DNA of 64,000 bases from Mucilaginibacter rivuli (GCF_019391655.1 NZ_JAHXPQ010000002.1:248001-312000), one strand, 5' to 3'; shown: positions 52,618-62,184, counted from the first letter of the stretch. The notes: a model not told the origin generated them from the letters alone. Numbers and translations: made by a program.

Positions 52618-52708
52618 CGTAGTACTTATTTATAATATCATAAACAACAACTATACCATTAATTAAACCTGTGGCTTCAGCTTTTATAAAAACGTATATT
52701 TGCGCTTC

Positions 52709-53392
52709 ATGGATTTAATAAATCAAACAAAACATTTATTAAAAAAGGAGATCGTGCTGGAGTGGCGGTCTAAGTATGCATTTAACGGCGTATTGCTTTA
52801 TATCGTATCAACAGTATTTGTTTGTTACATGGCTTTTAACCTTAATCCGGGTTTTAGCCAGGCCATCGGCTATGGCATAGTTTGGAATATCCTGTTTTGG
52901 ATAATTATACTATTTGCCGCTGTAAATGCCATAGCCAAGAGCTTTTTGCAGGAAAGCAAAGGGCGGTTGTTGTATTATTATACTATAGCAAGCCCGCATG
53001 CCATCATTTTGTCAAAAATTATTTACAATATTTTGCTGATGACGCTGCTATGTGTTTTGGCTTTAATTATATACAGTTTGTTTTTTAAAAACCCTGTTCA
53101 GGATCATCTTTATTACTTCATCACTGTACTTTTGGGGAGCTTTAGCTTTTCAACCGTATTTACCATGATATCGGCTATAGCCTCAAAAGCAGGCAATAAC
53201 GGTACATTGATGGCTATTTTGAGCTTCCCGGTTATTATACCGGTTATATTGGTACTAATAAAAATGAGCAAGCGCGCTATGGATGGTTTAGATCGTAGCC
53301 TTAATTACCAGGATATGGGGGCACTGCTGGCTATTAATATCATTGTGGTTGCTACATCGTTGTTATTATTCCCCTATTTGTGGCGCGATTAA
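52709..53392 (+). CDS. ccmB: Heme exporter subunit CcmB
   Basis: About 227 residues from the ATG at 52709; an in-frame TTG three codons earlier lies next to the -7 box TATATTTG (52695-52702). Six membrane helices, with the CcmB pattern LLKKEIVLEWRSKYAFNG and AKSFLQESKGRLLYYY (short pieces). CcmB is the permease of the CcmABC complex that releases holo-CcmE. CcmA, its ATPase, is not in the window. Confidence 0.85.
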   Translation: MDLINQTKHLLKKEIVLEWRSKYAFNGVLLYIVSTVFVCYMAFNLNPGFSQAIGYGIVWNILFWIIILFAAVNAIAKSFLQESKGRLLYYYTIASPHAIILSKIIYNILLMTLLCVLALIIYSLFFKNPVQDHLYYFITVLLGSFSFSTVFTMISAIASKAGNNGTLMAILSFPVIIPVILVLIKMSKRAMDGLDRSLNYQDMGALLAINIIVVATSLLLFPYLWRD

Positions 53393-53450
53393 CACTTAAT
53401 TGTTACTTAACTTAAATACTAAACGGCACTTTTTACTGTTACTTTTATCC

Positions 53451-54641
53451 ATGCGCTTTTTACATTGCCTTCTACTGGTTTTTATATTGCCTACGCTGGC
53501 TTTTGCACAAACCGTTAACATCACCGGTAAGGTAACCAGCACTGATATTGGCGGCCCGTTAGTGAAGGCGAGCGTGTTTTTAACAAACTCTACCTTTGGC
53601 ACATCAACAGCCGCCAATGGCTCTTTTACCTTATACGATGTAAAGCCCGGTCAATATGAGATTGTTGTTACTTTTGTGGGGTACGAAAGCTATCACCAAA
53701 CAATACTTGTAGGCGCTAAACCTATCAATCTTAACATTGAGATGCACCTTAAAAACAATAACCTGGAAACGGTTAATATTGTAAGGCACCCCTTCTCGCC
53801 CGAAAATTTTAAAATGTTTACCAAGTACTTTTTAGGTACATCGGATAATGCTAAAAAGTGTAAAATACTTAATCCAACAGATATTGATCTGTATTATCAT
53901 CCATACGAGAAAAGTTTAGTAGGCCGTGCCGACGAGTTTATCATTATTGAAAACAAAAGTTTGGGTTACCGCATAAAATACCTGTTGGGAGGTTTTAAGT
54001 TTGATGATATTAACCAGATCATATCATACGGTGGGCAATACCAGTTTGAAGATCTTAAGGGGAGCAAAAAACAGGTAGCCGCCTGGAAAAAAAAGCGAGA
54101 AGATGCATTTTACGGCTCAAGCATGCATTTTTACCGCTCTTTACTTGGGAATAACCTGGATAGTGCGGGCTTTGTTATTTACCAGTTAATAAGAAAACCA
54201 AATACAGAACGCCCGCCGCAGGTGGTCATTGTAAAAAACATCGACAAGTTTATTGCGCAGAACAATATAGATTCGGCAAACCATTGGAAAGAGTTGTATA
54301 ACCTGAACCGGTATCACGAAACATTGATCAAACAGCCACTATCGGCAAATGATATTTTTAGAAAGACAGACCAACCGGGCGTATTTGGTATAACCTTTCC
54401 TGATTGCCTTTACGTAGTTTATAAACGTAAGTTTGATAATGATGGGAAAAGTATGGTTTACAGACCTTTGAATATGCCTAACTATGCATCTACCATAATT
54501 ACCCTGTACCAGCCCTATGCTTTTTTTGATACCAATGGTGTTATTGTTTCAAACAAAGCCACACTGTACGAAGGTGCCTGGAGCCATGATAATATTGCCG
54601 ACCTGCTGCCGGTTGATTACGCGCCGGGAGATAAGAAATAA
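53451..54641 (+). CDS. Secreted protein with carboxypeptidase-regulatory-like domain
   Basis: About 396 residues from the ATG at 53451, where a signal peptide begins (cut near LAFAQ). Residues about 20-105 are a CarboxypepD_reg-like Ig fold (GKVTSTDIGGPLVKASVFL, YDVKPGQYEIVVTFVGY). The remaining 290 residues are not recognised. Such proteins are numerous in Bacteroidota, many outer-membrane-linked. It lies between ccmB and ccmC with no clear role in cytochrome maturation. Confidence 0.75.
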   Translation: MRFLHCLLLVFILPTLAFAQTVNITGKVTSTDIGGPLVKASVFLTNSTFGTSTAANGSFTLYDVKPGQYEIVVTFVGYESYHQTILVGAKPINLNIEMHLKNNNLETVNIVRHPFSPENFKMFTKYFLGTSDNAKKCKILNPTDIDLYYHPYEKSLVGRADEFIIIENKSLGYRIKYLLGGFKFDDINQIISYGGQYQFEDLKGSKKQVAAWKKKREDAFYGSSMHFYRSLLGNNLDSAGFVIYQLIRKPNTERPPQVVIVKNIDKFIAQNNIDSANHWKELYNLNRYHETLIKQPLSANDIFRKTDQPGVFGITFPDCLYVVYKRKFDNDGKSMVYRPLNMPNYASTIITLYQPYAFFDTNGVIVSNKATLYEGAWSHDNIADLLPVDYAPGDKK

Positions 54642-54652
54642 CTAATCAGAAG

Positions 54653-54709
54653 CAAGAATCAAGGGACAGGAAGCAAGACAGAACTGCATATGAGATTTCT
54701 TGATTCTTG
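54653..54709. repeat. Inverted repeat with TTGATTCTTGACTC words
   Basis: CAAGAATCAAG (54653-54663) and CTTGATTCTTG (54699-54709) pair perfectly, followed by related words (CTCGATTCTTGGCTC). TTCTTGACTCTC at 54704-54715 is repeated exactly at 49437-49448, there overlapping a promoter. A -7 box TACATTTG for the ccmC gene lies at 54735-54742. Confidence 0.6.
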
Positions 54710-54765
54710 ACTCTCGATTCTTGGCTCTTTTAAATACATTTGCATCCTGAACGCATAATGATCAT

Positions 54766-55440
54766 ATGAAGTTTATTTACCAAACATGGTGGAAGGTTTT
54801 AGCGGTTGTACTGGTGTTTTACACCATGATATCGGGTTTTTTGTTCGATGTACCAACACTGCCCATACTGCATGAAACCATACGTAACCTGTATTTTCAC
54901 GTACCCATGTGGATGGCCATGTTAACCGTATTGGTAATATCTGTTTTTTACAGCATTATGTACCTCAATACAGGTAAAGAAGAATACGACCTTGCCGCTG
55001 TTGAGTGCGTTAATACAGGCATCATGTTTTTCGCTTTGGGATTGGTAACCGGCATGATGTGGGCCAAATACACCTGGGGCGAGTACTGGAGCGGCGATCC
55101 AAAACAAAACAGCGCTGCCATTGCATTTTTATTGTATTGCGCTTATCTGGTGCTGCGTAACTCCATGGATGAAGAACAAAAGCGCGCCAAAATATCTGCC
55201 ATCTACAATATTTTCGCTTTTCCGATAATGCTGGTGCTGATATTTGTATTACCGCGCTTGACTGATTCATTGCATCCCGGTAACGGTGGTAACCCGGCCT
55301 TTGGTAAGTACGACCTGGTAACCAGCATGCGTGTGGTACTATATCCCGCATTTATTGGCTGGAGCCTGATAGGTATCTGGATAGCCACCCTTCGCTACCG
55401 TATCCGTTTAATTGAATATAAAAAGAACGCTATAAACTAA
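54766..55440 (+). CDS. ccmC: Cytochrome c biogenesis protein CcmC (CcsA family)
   Basis: 224 residues with six membrane helices. The tryptophan-rich segment WAKYTWGEYWSGDPKQNSAA is the WWD-type heme-handling motif of CcmC, and NLYFHVPMW has a conserved heme-ligand His. CcmC loads heme onto CcmE. Its stop shares the A of TAATG with the start of the CcmD-like gene, so the two are coupled. Confidence 0.9.
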   Translation: MKFIYQTWWKVLAVVLVFYTMISGFLFDVPTLPILHETIRNLYFHVPMWMAMLTVLVISVFYSIMYLNTGKEEYDLAAVECVNTGIMFFALGLVTGMMWAKYTWGEYWSGDPKQNSAAIAFLLYCAYLVLRNSMDEEQKRAKISAIYNIFAFPIMLVLIFVLPRLTDSLHPGNGGNPAFGKYDLVTSMRVVLYPAFIGWSLIGIWIATLRYRIRLIEYKKNAIN

Positions 55441-55649
55441 TGAAAAAGATATTCTGTTTACTTGTTTTTCTGTTTACATACACCGCGATCTTTGCACAGG
55501 CTGATGTTGAAATGGCAGATACCATGCGCAGTTCGGGTAAAATATACGTGGTGATAACAACTATCGCTATTGTTTTTGTTGGTTTGGCTATTTTCCTGTT
55601 CGCTATTGAGCGCCGTGTAAAGAAACTTGAAGATCAAAACAAGCCTTGA
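55440..55649 (+). CDS. CcmD family protein
   Basis: 69 residues: a signal-like N-terminus (ending near AIFAQ), a second hydrophobic helix (IYVVITTIAIVFVGLAIFLF) and a basic tail ERRVKKLEDQ. This is the Bacteroidota CcmD family, which in other bacteria anchors CcmABC to CcmE. It overlaps the ccmC stop by one base. The gap 55650-55887 downstream holds no gene; a weak hairpin (TTGAAATT / AATTTCAA) follows the stop at 55646-55672. Confidence 0.8.
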   Translation: MKKIFCLLVFLFTYTAIFAQADVEMADTMRSSGKIYVVITTIAIVFVGLAIFLFAIERRVKKLEDQNKP

Positions 55650-55887
55650 AATTGTAAAAATTGTAATTTCAACCTCATTTTAAGCCTGTTTTTTACATTA
55701 TTTTAAAATTGTACTAACAAGGCTATTGGTTCAAAAAATAACGCTATCTTGTTTAAACATTGATTTAAGCTAATCGTTGATGCTTTACCCCCGATAGCAT
55801 CAAAGTATTGATTTGCACAATTGATATAAATTCATTCACCTTTGCAGGAACATTACTGAACTCATTAATTTATTCAATACCAATTTT

Positions 55888-57321
55888 ATGTCTAACAGTA
55901 GCATTATTGCTGAAGAAGAAACCCATTTTTTCGGGGATGTATGTAAAAATTTCGACTATGCGGCCCAGTTTACCAACCACGAGGCCGGCCTGCTCGATCA
56001 GATAAAATCATGTAACAGTGTATACCGTTTTCGTTTCCCCATAAGGAAAGGAAACCACTTTGAGGTGATTGATGCATGGCGCATTGAGCACTCGCAGCAC
56101 CAAAGCCCAACCAAGGGAGGTATCCGCTACAGCGAGATGGTAAACGAAGACGAAGTGATGGCACTTTCGGCCCTCATGACCTACAAATGCGCTATTGTAA
56201 ACGTACCATTTGGTGGTGCAAAAGGCGGCATCAAAATTAACCCTAAAAACTATACTGTTGCCGAGTTGGAAAACATTACCCGCCGTTATACAGTAGAGTT
56301 GATCAAAAAGAATTTTATTGGCCCCAGCATTGACGTACCTGCACCTGATTATGGTTCGGGCGAACGCGAAATGAGCTGGATAGCCGATACCTATGCAACC
56401 ATGAATCCTGGCCAGTTAGATGCTATGGGTTGTGTTACCGGCAAGCCGTTAGCGCTGCATGGTATTGCCGGCCGCCGTGAAGCAACAGGCCGCGGAGTAG
56501 CTATTGCCACCCGCGAGTGTGTTAATGTAGCCGAAGACATGGAAAAACTTGGCCTTACGCCAGGCCTGGCAGGTAAAAAAGTTATTGTACAAGGTTTAGG
56601 TAACGTGGGTTACCACTCGGCTAAATTTTTAGCGGAGTTTGGCGCTACCATAGTTGGCCTTTGCGAGTTTGAAGGCGCTGTTTACAACGAAAACGGCCTC
56701 GATGTTGATTCGGTATTTGTACACCGCAAACAAACAGGGTCAATATTAGGTTATCCGGGCGCTAAAGAGTTTAAAAACTCGATGGAAGGTTTAGAACAAC
56801 CCTGCGATATTTTGATACCGGCCGCTTTAGAGAACCAGATAACCCAAGAAAACGCAGCGAGGATACAAGCGAAAATTATTTGCGAAGGTGCCAACGGCCC
56901 AACTACCCCCGAAGCTGAAGCAATATTTTATGCTAAGGGTGGTATTATTATACCCGATATGTATGCCAATGCGGGCGGTGTAACGGTATCTTACTTTGAG
57001 TGGTTAAAAAACCTGTCGCACGTGGCATTTGGCCGTATGAGCCGCAGGTTTGAAGAAAACTCGAACCAAAATCTGGTAAACATGGTTGAAGGCATTACGG
57101 GTATGTCGTTATCACCAACACAGCGTTCCACCATTATTAAAGGTGCGTCTGAGCTTGAATTGGTAAACTCCGGTTTGGAAGATACCATGATACGCTCGTA
57201 CCACGAGATACGCGAAACATGGAAAAACAATCCTAAAATTGATACCATGCGTACTGCTGCCTTTGTAGGCGCTATCAATAAAATAGCAGTATCGTACCAG
57301 AATTTGGGCGTTTGGCCGTAA
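55888..57321 (+). CDS. gdhA: Glutamate dehydrogenase
   Basis: 477 residues of the Glu/Leu/Phe/Val dehydrogenase family. Substrate site [11 protein letters not shown] holds the conserved Lys; the catalytic-Asp region [10 protein letters not shown] and the nucleotide fold [12 protein letters not shown] follow. It interconverts glutamate and 2-oxoglutarate with ammonia, linking nitrogen and carbon metabolism. It is a single gene set between the two halves of the ccm genes. NAD or NADP preference cannot be told with confidence. Confidence 0.93.
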   Translation: MSNSSIIAEEETHFFGDVCKNFDYAAQFTNHEAGLLDQIKSCNSVYRFRFPIRKGNHFEVIDAWRIEHSQHQSPTKGGIRYSEMVNEDEVMALSALMTYKCAIVNVPFGGAKGGIKINPKNYTVAELENITRRYTVELIKKNFIGPSIDVPAPDYGSGEREMSWIADTYATMNPGQLDAMGCVTGKPLALHGIAGRREATGRGVAIATRECVNVAEDMEKLGLTPGLAGKKVIVQGLGNVGYHSAKFLAEFGATIVGLCEFEGAVYNENGLDVDSVFVHRKQTGSILGYPGAKEFKNSMEGLEQPCDILIPAALENQITQENAARIQAKIICEGANGPTTPEAEAIFYAKGGIIIPDMYANAGGVTVSYFEWLKNLSHVAFGRMSRRFEENSNQNLVNMVEGITGMSLSPTQRSTIIKGASELELVNSGLEDTMIRSYHEIRETWKNNPKIDTMRTAAFVGAINKIAVSYQNLGVWP

Positions 57322-57380
57322 ATAGATATCAGAAGTCGGATATCCGATTTCGGATTTAAAAAAAAATAACTTTCCACCCC

Positions 57381-57440
57381 GTCATTGCGAGGCACGAAGC
57401 AATCCCCGACTATGCATTCATTCATGCAAAGTCGGGGATT
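57381..57440. repeat. CATTGCGAGGCACGAAGCAATC family repeat with hairpin (copy 2)
   Basis: GTCATTGCGAGGCACGAAGC at 57381-57400 matches the minus strand of the 48274-48371 element with one change. It runs into a hairpin with arms AATCCCCGACT (57401-57411) and AGTCGGGGATT (57430-57440). The stem may terminate glutamate dehydrogenase transcription. Confidence 0.85.
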
Positions 57441-57516
57441 TGTCTTGATAACTGTTACTTGTCTCTTGCTTCTTTTCTTAGAATAATTCTAAATAAGATA
57501 TAACGCTTGCAATAAG

Positions 57517-57545
57517 CATTATTAGCTTCACGTTTTGTATTTTTG
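57517..57545 (+). promoter_or_regulatory. Bacteroidota promoter of the ccmE-ccmF operon
   Basis: TTG (57517-57519), 18 bases, then TATTTTTG (57538-57545), a full match to TTG / TAnnTTTG, 29 bases before the ccmE ATG. Confidence 0.6.
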
Positions 57546-57574
57546 CAAACCCTTTCAAGAAATAAAGTCGGCAA

Positions 57575-57985
57575 ATGAAAAAAGGTTCAATATTTGGAAT
57601 TATCGTTATCGCTATTGCAATAGCTGTTATTATATCTACTTACTCAAAATCAAGTACTTACGGTAGCTTTACTGATGCCAAACAAACCGGCACGCCCTTA
57701 GATGTAGTTGGGCATTTGAATAAGAAAAAGGAGTTGACTTACGATCCTACAAAGGATGCCAATTACTTTTCTTTTTTTATGACAGATAAACAAGGCAAAG
57801 AGTGTAAGGTGGTTTTCATCGGCTCAAAGCCACAGGATTTTGAACGCTCGGAGCAAATAGTGTTAACCGGCCAAATGGCAGGTAACGAGTTTCACGCTTC
57901 AAAAATATTAATGAAATGCCCTTCTAAATACACTCAAGATAAGATTGAGGTTACCGAATACAAGGCCAAACAGGCCGCTATTTAA
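57575..57985 (+). CDS. ccmE: Cytochrome c maturation heme chaperone CcmE (CxxxY type)
   Basis: 136 residues: one N-terminal membrane helix (GIIVIAIAIAVIISTY) and a periplasmic OB-fold. The heme-binding motif reads KCPSKY (Cys115, Tyr119) where classical CcmE has a covalent-heme His (HxxxY). Cys-type CcmE is known in archaea, Desulfovibrio and other groups and attaches heme through Cys. It lies 5 bp before ccmF and in one operon with it. Confidence 0.9.
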   Translation: MKKGSIFGIIVIAIAIAVIISTYSKSSTYGSFTDAKQTGTPLDVVGHLNKKKELTYDPTKDANYFSFFMTDKQGKECKVVFIGSKPQDFERSEQIVLTGQMAGNEFHASKILMKCPSKYTQDKIEVTEYKAKQAAI

Positions 57986-57990
57986 TTTTA

Positions 57991-60441
57991 ATGGATACAG
58001 ATTTTAAAGGCGAACACCTTTTCCCCGGCCACTTGGGCCAGCTATTTATCATACTTGCGTTTGGCTCGGCGCTGCTATCAACCATCAGCTACTATTTTGC
58101 AACGGTAAACAAAAACCCGTTAGATAAATCATGGCATAACCTGGGCCGCATTGGCTTTTGGCTAAACAGTATATCGGTTATCGGTATTGGATGTTGCTTG
58201 TTTTTTATTATCTACAATCATTATTTTGAGTACCATTACGCCTGGGCACACTCATCAAAAGCATTACCTGTTTACTATATCATTTCCAGCTACTGGGAAG
58301 GGCAGGAGGGGAGCTTCTGGCTGTGGGCATTTTGGCAAGCTGTATTAGGTAATGTGCTGATATGGAGAGCAAGATCATGGGAGAATAGCGTAATGACCAT
58401 TGTTGGCCTATCGCAAACGCTGCTATCATCCATGCTCATCGGTGTTAATATATTTGGTACCCGTTTTGGCAGTTCTCCATTTATTTTGCTTCGCGAAGTT
58501 ATAGATGGACCGATATTCAAATCACCAAACTATTTAAGTTTTGTTAAAGATGGCAACGGACTGAACCCCTTATTGCAAAACTATTGGATGGTAATACATC
58601 CGCCAACCTTGTTTTTAGGTTTTGCATCAATGGTGGTGCCGTTTGCTTACGCGGTAGCCGGTTTGTGGCAAAAACGCTATAAAGAATGGGTGCAGCCTGC
58701 CATCAGCTACTCGCTCTTTTCGGTGATGATATTGGGCACAGGTATTATCATGGGTTCGTTTTGGGCTTATGAGTCGCTTAACTTTAATGGTTTTTGGGCA
58801 TGGGATCCGGTGGAGAATGCTTCGATCATCCCCTGGTTAACCCTGATAGGCGCGGTACACGTACTAATTGTTTACAAAAACTCCGGTCACGCATACTTTA
58901 CGGCTACATTTTTAGTACTGATCAGCTTTGTGCTGGTACTTTACGCGTCATTCCTTACCCGCAGCGGTATCCTTGGCGAAACTTCGATACACGCGTTTAC
59001 GGACTTAGGTATGTTTTGGCATTTGGTTGTTGATGTATTGATATTCCTGGCCATTGCGGCAACCTTGCTCATCATTCGCCGTAAAGAGTTGCCCATCTCA
59101 AAAAAAGAGGAAGAAACATATTCGCGAGAGTTTTGGATGTTTGTTGGTGCCTGCTTTTTAGGCTTATCATGTATGCAATTGGTGGTAGTTACCTCAATAC
59201 CTGTTTGGAATGCAATATTTGGTACACATGCCGCCCCGCCAACAGATAAGATCAATTTTTATAATGTATTTCAAAGCGGCTTTGCTGTAATTGTTACTTT
59301 GCTGGCAGGCTTTAGCCAATTTTTAAAATACAAAAAAACCGAAAGTACGCGCTTTTTCATTACATCAATAGTTTACCTGGTATTTGCGGTTTTGGTAGGC
59401 GCATTGGTTATTTATGTAACCGGCATTTATAAAAGCCATTGGATATATGCCGTGCTGATGATAGCCGCCATTTACTCTGTATTGGCCAACGCCAAAATAC
59501 TGGCCGAAGTGTTAAAAGGTAAAACCAAGCTTGCAGGCTCTGCAGTGGCGCATATTGGCTTTGGTTTGTTGCTGGTTGGCGCGGTTATAGCAGCGGGTAC
59601 AAGCACGGTGGCATCTATTAATAACACCGGAGAGAACTTTAACCCTGAGTTTAATAAAACCAATAATCCGCGAGAAAACCTGATGCTCTATAAAAATGAG
59701 CCGGTGCAAATGGGCGATTACCTGATCACGTATATTGCCGATTCGATAGCGATGCCAAATCATTACTTTAAGGTTGATTATAAACTGATGGGTAAGGATG
59801 GTAAAGTAAAAGAAGAGTTTATTTTAAAACCTAACGCCCAGGCTAACAGTAAATTTGGGCTTGTTGCAACACCCGATACCCGCCATTACCTGTTTCATGA
59901 CCTGTATACACACGTTAGCATGGCCAACATTAAGCTTGATGATGTGAAGCCAGACGAAGGCCACGAAGATACAAACGACGATAAAAGCTTTGATCCACCA
60001 GTACCACACGAGGTTGCTATAGGCGATACCATACGTTACCGCGATGGCCTGATTGTTTTAAAGGCGCTGAATGCAAATGCCAGGTTAGAGAATATTACCC
60101 TCGAAAAGAATGATGTATCAGTAGGGGCAAAGCTTGAAATTATATCGCATGGTAAAACTTATCAAAGCGAACCTATTTATATGATAAAAGGCGGTAATGG
60201 CTTTGATTTTGCACGTAAGGTGGAAGATTTGGGTATCAAACTTCGTTTTAGCAAAATACTGCCTAAAGACAATAAGGTAGAAATAACCGTTTATCAGCAA
60301 CCCGAAAGTAAAAAGCCTTATATTGTATTAAAAGCCATAAATTTTCCTTGTATCAATTTCTTTTGGAGTGGTACTATTATTATGGTGATCGGTTTCTTAT
60401 TATCTATTTTCAGGAGAAACAAAGAATTTAAAGCTGTTTAA
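57991..60441 (+). CDS. ccmF: Cytochrome c heme lyase subunit CcmF
   Basis: 816 residues, longer than E. coli CcmF (about 650) because of a large periplasmic domain near the C-terminus before a last helix. About fifteen membrane helices. The heme-handling WWD motif is NGFWAWDPVENASI around residue 268; HPPTLFLGF holds a likely heme-ligand His. CcmF attaches heme from CcmE to apocytochrome c. The partner CcmH is not in the window. Confidence 0.92.
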   Translation: MDTDFKGEHLFPGHLGQLFIILAFGSALLSTISYYFATVNKNPLDKSWHNLGRIGFWLNSISVIGIGCCLFFIIYNHYFEYHYAWAHSSKALPVYYIISSYWEGQEGSFWLWAFWQAVLGNVLIWRARSWENSVMTIVGLSQTLLSSMLIGVNIFGTRFGSSPFILLREVIDGPIFKSPNYLSFVKDGNGLNPLLQNYWMVIHPPTLFLGFASMVVPFAYAVAGLWQKRYKEWVQPAISYSLFSVMILGTGIIMGSFWAYESLNFNGFWAWDPVENASIIPWLTLIGAVHVLIVYKNSGHAYFTATFLVLISFVLVLYASFLTRSGILGETSIHAFTDLGMFWHLVVDVLIFLAIAATLLIIRRKELPISKKEEETYSREFWMFVGACFLGLSCMQLVVVTSIPVWNAIFGTHAAPPTDKINFYNVFQSGFAVIVTLLAGFSQFLKYKKTESTRFFITSIVYLVFAVLVGALVIYVTGIYKSHWIYAVLMIAAIYSVLANAKILAEVLKGKTKLAGSAVAHIGFGLLLVGAVIAAGTSTVASINNTGENFNPEFNKTNNPRENLMLYKNEPVQMGDYLITYIADSIAMPNHYFKVDYKLMGKDGKVKEEFILKPNAQANSKFGLVATPDTRHYLFHDLYTHVSMANIKLDDVKPDEGHEDTNDDKSFDPPVPHEVAIGDTIRYRDGLIVLKALNANARLENITLEKNDVSVGAKLEIISHGKTYQSEPIYMIKGGNGFDFARKVEDLGIKLRFSKILPKDNKVEITVYQQPESKKPYIVLKAINFPCINFFWSGTIIMVIGFLLSIFRRNKEFKAV

Positions 60442-60486
60442 ACTAATAAAATTTCATTTTGTTTTTTTTAAATTTAAATATGACTT

Positions 60487-60510
60487 GTTAAAGATATTTG
60501 TATCTTTAAC
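60487..60510. promoter_or_regulatory. 10-bp inverted repeat before the DUF6588 gene
   Basis: GTTAAAGATA-tttg-TATCTTTAAC is a perfect palindrome 46 bp after ccmF and 56 bp before the next ATG. It lacks a T tail, so an operator is as likely as a terminator. Confidence 0.5.
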
Positions 60511-60565
60511 CGCCTGTTCGTTAGTATTATCCCCATAATATTAGTTTTATCTAAATTAAACCCAT

Positions 60566-61609
60566 ATGAAAAAAATCTTTACTTTAATTGTATTGGCCGC
60601 GCTGGTTAGCGCAAAAGCAAGTGCCCAAAACAGCAATGATGGCATTAACGACCTATTTAAAGGTGGCCCAGGTGACGTTAATAAGTTATTAAACGCTTAC
60701 ACTAACCCACTTTTCAAAGGCTTTGGAAACAGCTTAAACGGTGGTTGGACTAATACGGCCAAAACACTAAAAACATTGCGTTTTAACTTAAGAATAAGTG
60801 CTTCTGCAAGTATTGTACCTAACAGTGATAAAACTTATGATGTAGCTAAGCTGGGCTTGTCGTCAAACATTACGTCAAGCAGCCCATCAATTGCTCCTAC
60901 TTTTGGTGGTGATAAGGACGCTGCTACTCCGTCAATAACCTATACAGATCAAACCACTGGTGGCAAATACACTACTGCTTTACCAAAGGGTGTTGTTCAA
61001 TACATTCCAGCTCCGCAAGTACAGTTAACAGTTGGCTTAATAAAGAATACAGATGTATCATTACGCTTTATACCAACAACCAAATTAAGTGATGATATTG
61101 GATCTCTCGGTTTGTTTGGTATTGGATTAAAGCACAATTTTTCTGAAGACTTTGGTGCAGCCGGACATGTAATGCCTTTCGATTTGGCCCTGGCAATCGG
61201 CTATTCGCGATTGGATTACGAAAAACCAATGGATGTTAGAAAGGATGATAATGTGGTAATCCCGGGTCAATCACTACAAGGTCACTTTAGCGGTTGGAGT
61301 GCACAAGCTATATTATCTAAGAAATTATTGTTTTTCACACCGTTTGTTTCAGTAGGATATTTAGCGAGTTCAACAGATGTTGGTTTAAAAGGGAATTTTC
61401 CTTTTGTAACTGGTGTTAACTTTGCTACAAATAAACCAACTTATACTAATTATGCTGATCCTATTAGCATCAGTGGTTCGGCCGCAAGTACAAGTAGCAT
61501 GCGTGCTGATGTTGGTTTTCAGGTAAGTTTATTCTTCCTGAAATTATACGGTTCATACAGCTTTGCTGAATATCAATCGGGTAACGTTGGTATTGGTTTA
61601 GGTTTCTAA
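60566..61609 (+). CDS. DUF6588 family outer-membrane protein
   Basis: 347 residues. Signal peptide cut near KASAQ. NAYTNPLFKGFGNSLNGGW is the family's N-terminal mark; then beta-barrel strands (QLTVGLIKNTDVSLRFIP, FGIGLKHNF) to a final GLGF. The N-terminal NLRISASASIVP pattern repeats in related proteins. No function known. It has its own terminator. Confidence 0.82.
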   Translation: MKKIFTLIVLAALVSAKASAQNSNDGINDLFKGGPGDVNKLLNAYTNPLFKGFGNSLNGGWTNTAKTLKTLRFNLRISASASIVPNSDKTYDVAKLGLSSNITSSSPSIAPTFGGDKDAATPSITYTDQTTGGKYTTALPKGVVQYIPAPQVQLTVGLIKNTDVSLRFIPTTKLSDDIGSLGLFGIGLKHNFSEDFGAAGHVMPFDLALAIGYSRLDYEKPMDVRKDDNVVIPGQSLQGHFSGWSAQAILSKKLLFFTPFVSVGYLASSTDVGLKGNFPFVTGVNFATNKPTYTNYADPISISGSAASTSSMRADVGFQVSLFFLKLYGSYSFAEYQSGNVGIGLGF

Positions 61610-61628
61610 CAACAAGCAAAAACATATA

Positions 61629-61659
61629 AAAGCTCCCGATTAACACGGGGGCTTTTTTT
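61629..61659 (+). terminator. Terminator of the DUF6588 gene
   Basis: AAAGCTCCCG pairs with CGGGGGCTTT (one G-T pair), followed by a T run, 20 bp after the stop. Confidence 0.85.
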
Positions 61660-61730
61660 GTTTCATTTTTTTCTGGAAACAAAGCGCAGATATAATTACT
61701 TTTGTTATCAAAACAAACAACGAGCTAACA

Positions 61731-62159
61731 ATGAAACCATTTATCCCAACTACATTTTACGTACTGATACAGTATTTAGGCGGCCTTTTATTAATTACAT
61801 CACCATGGGTGTTTGGTTTTGTTGATATAGGTGGCGCATCTTATTTTATCCCTGTTTTAATGGGTATCTTATTAATGCTTATCGCTGTTTTTAGCGATAG
61901 TAAATTAGGCATAGTACCTGTATTCCCAATGCAAATGAATTTGCTTTTGGCCATGTTTGCGGGCTTTTTATTATTGGTTGGCCCTGGTTTATACAGCTTT
62001 ACATCAAAAGTACACTGGCCGCACCATTTGTTAGGCGCATTGTTCTTTTTGCTGGCAATATTTACACAAGGCTCGCCTTTTACAACCAAAACGCATGAGC
62101 AATTGCCTGAAGCCGGAATGACATCAACCGATGCGCATGAAGGCCGCCTGATGGTTTAA
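61731..62159 (+). CDS. SPW repeat-type small membrane protein
   Basis: 142 residues with four membrane helices; LLLITSPWVFGFVDIGG is the SPW motif (Ser-Pro-Trp). Such proteins are membrane proteins of unknown role. A -7 box TACTTTTG lies at 61697-61704. It ends at its own terminator before the convergent cyclase-like gene. Confidence 0.8.
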   Translation: MKPFIPTTFYVLIQYLGGLLLITSPWVFGFVDIGGASYFIPVLMGILLMLIAVFSDSKLGIVPVFPMQMNLLLAMFAGFLLLVGPGLYSFTSKVHWPHHLLGALFFLLAIFTQGSPFTTKTHEQLPEAGMTSTDAHEGRLMV

Positions 62160-62184
62160 TAAAATTTGAATTGAAAATAGAGAG

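Noticed and set aside
55808..56005. 65-codon frame before glutamate dehydrogenase
   Set aside because: Overlaps the start of the dehydrogenase gene, and the protein looks like a shadow.
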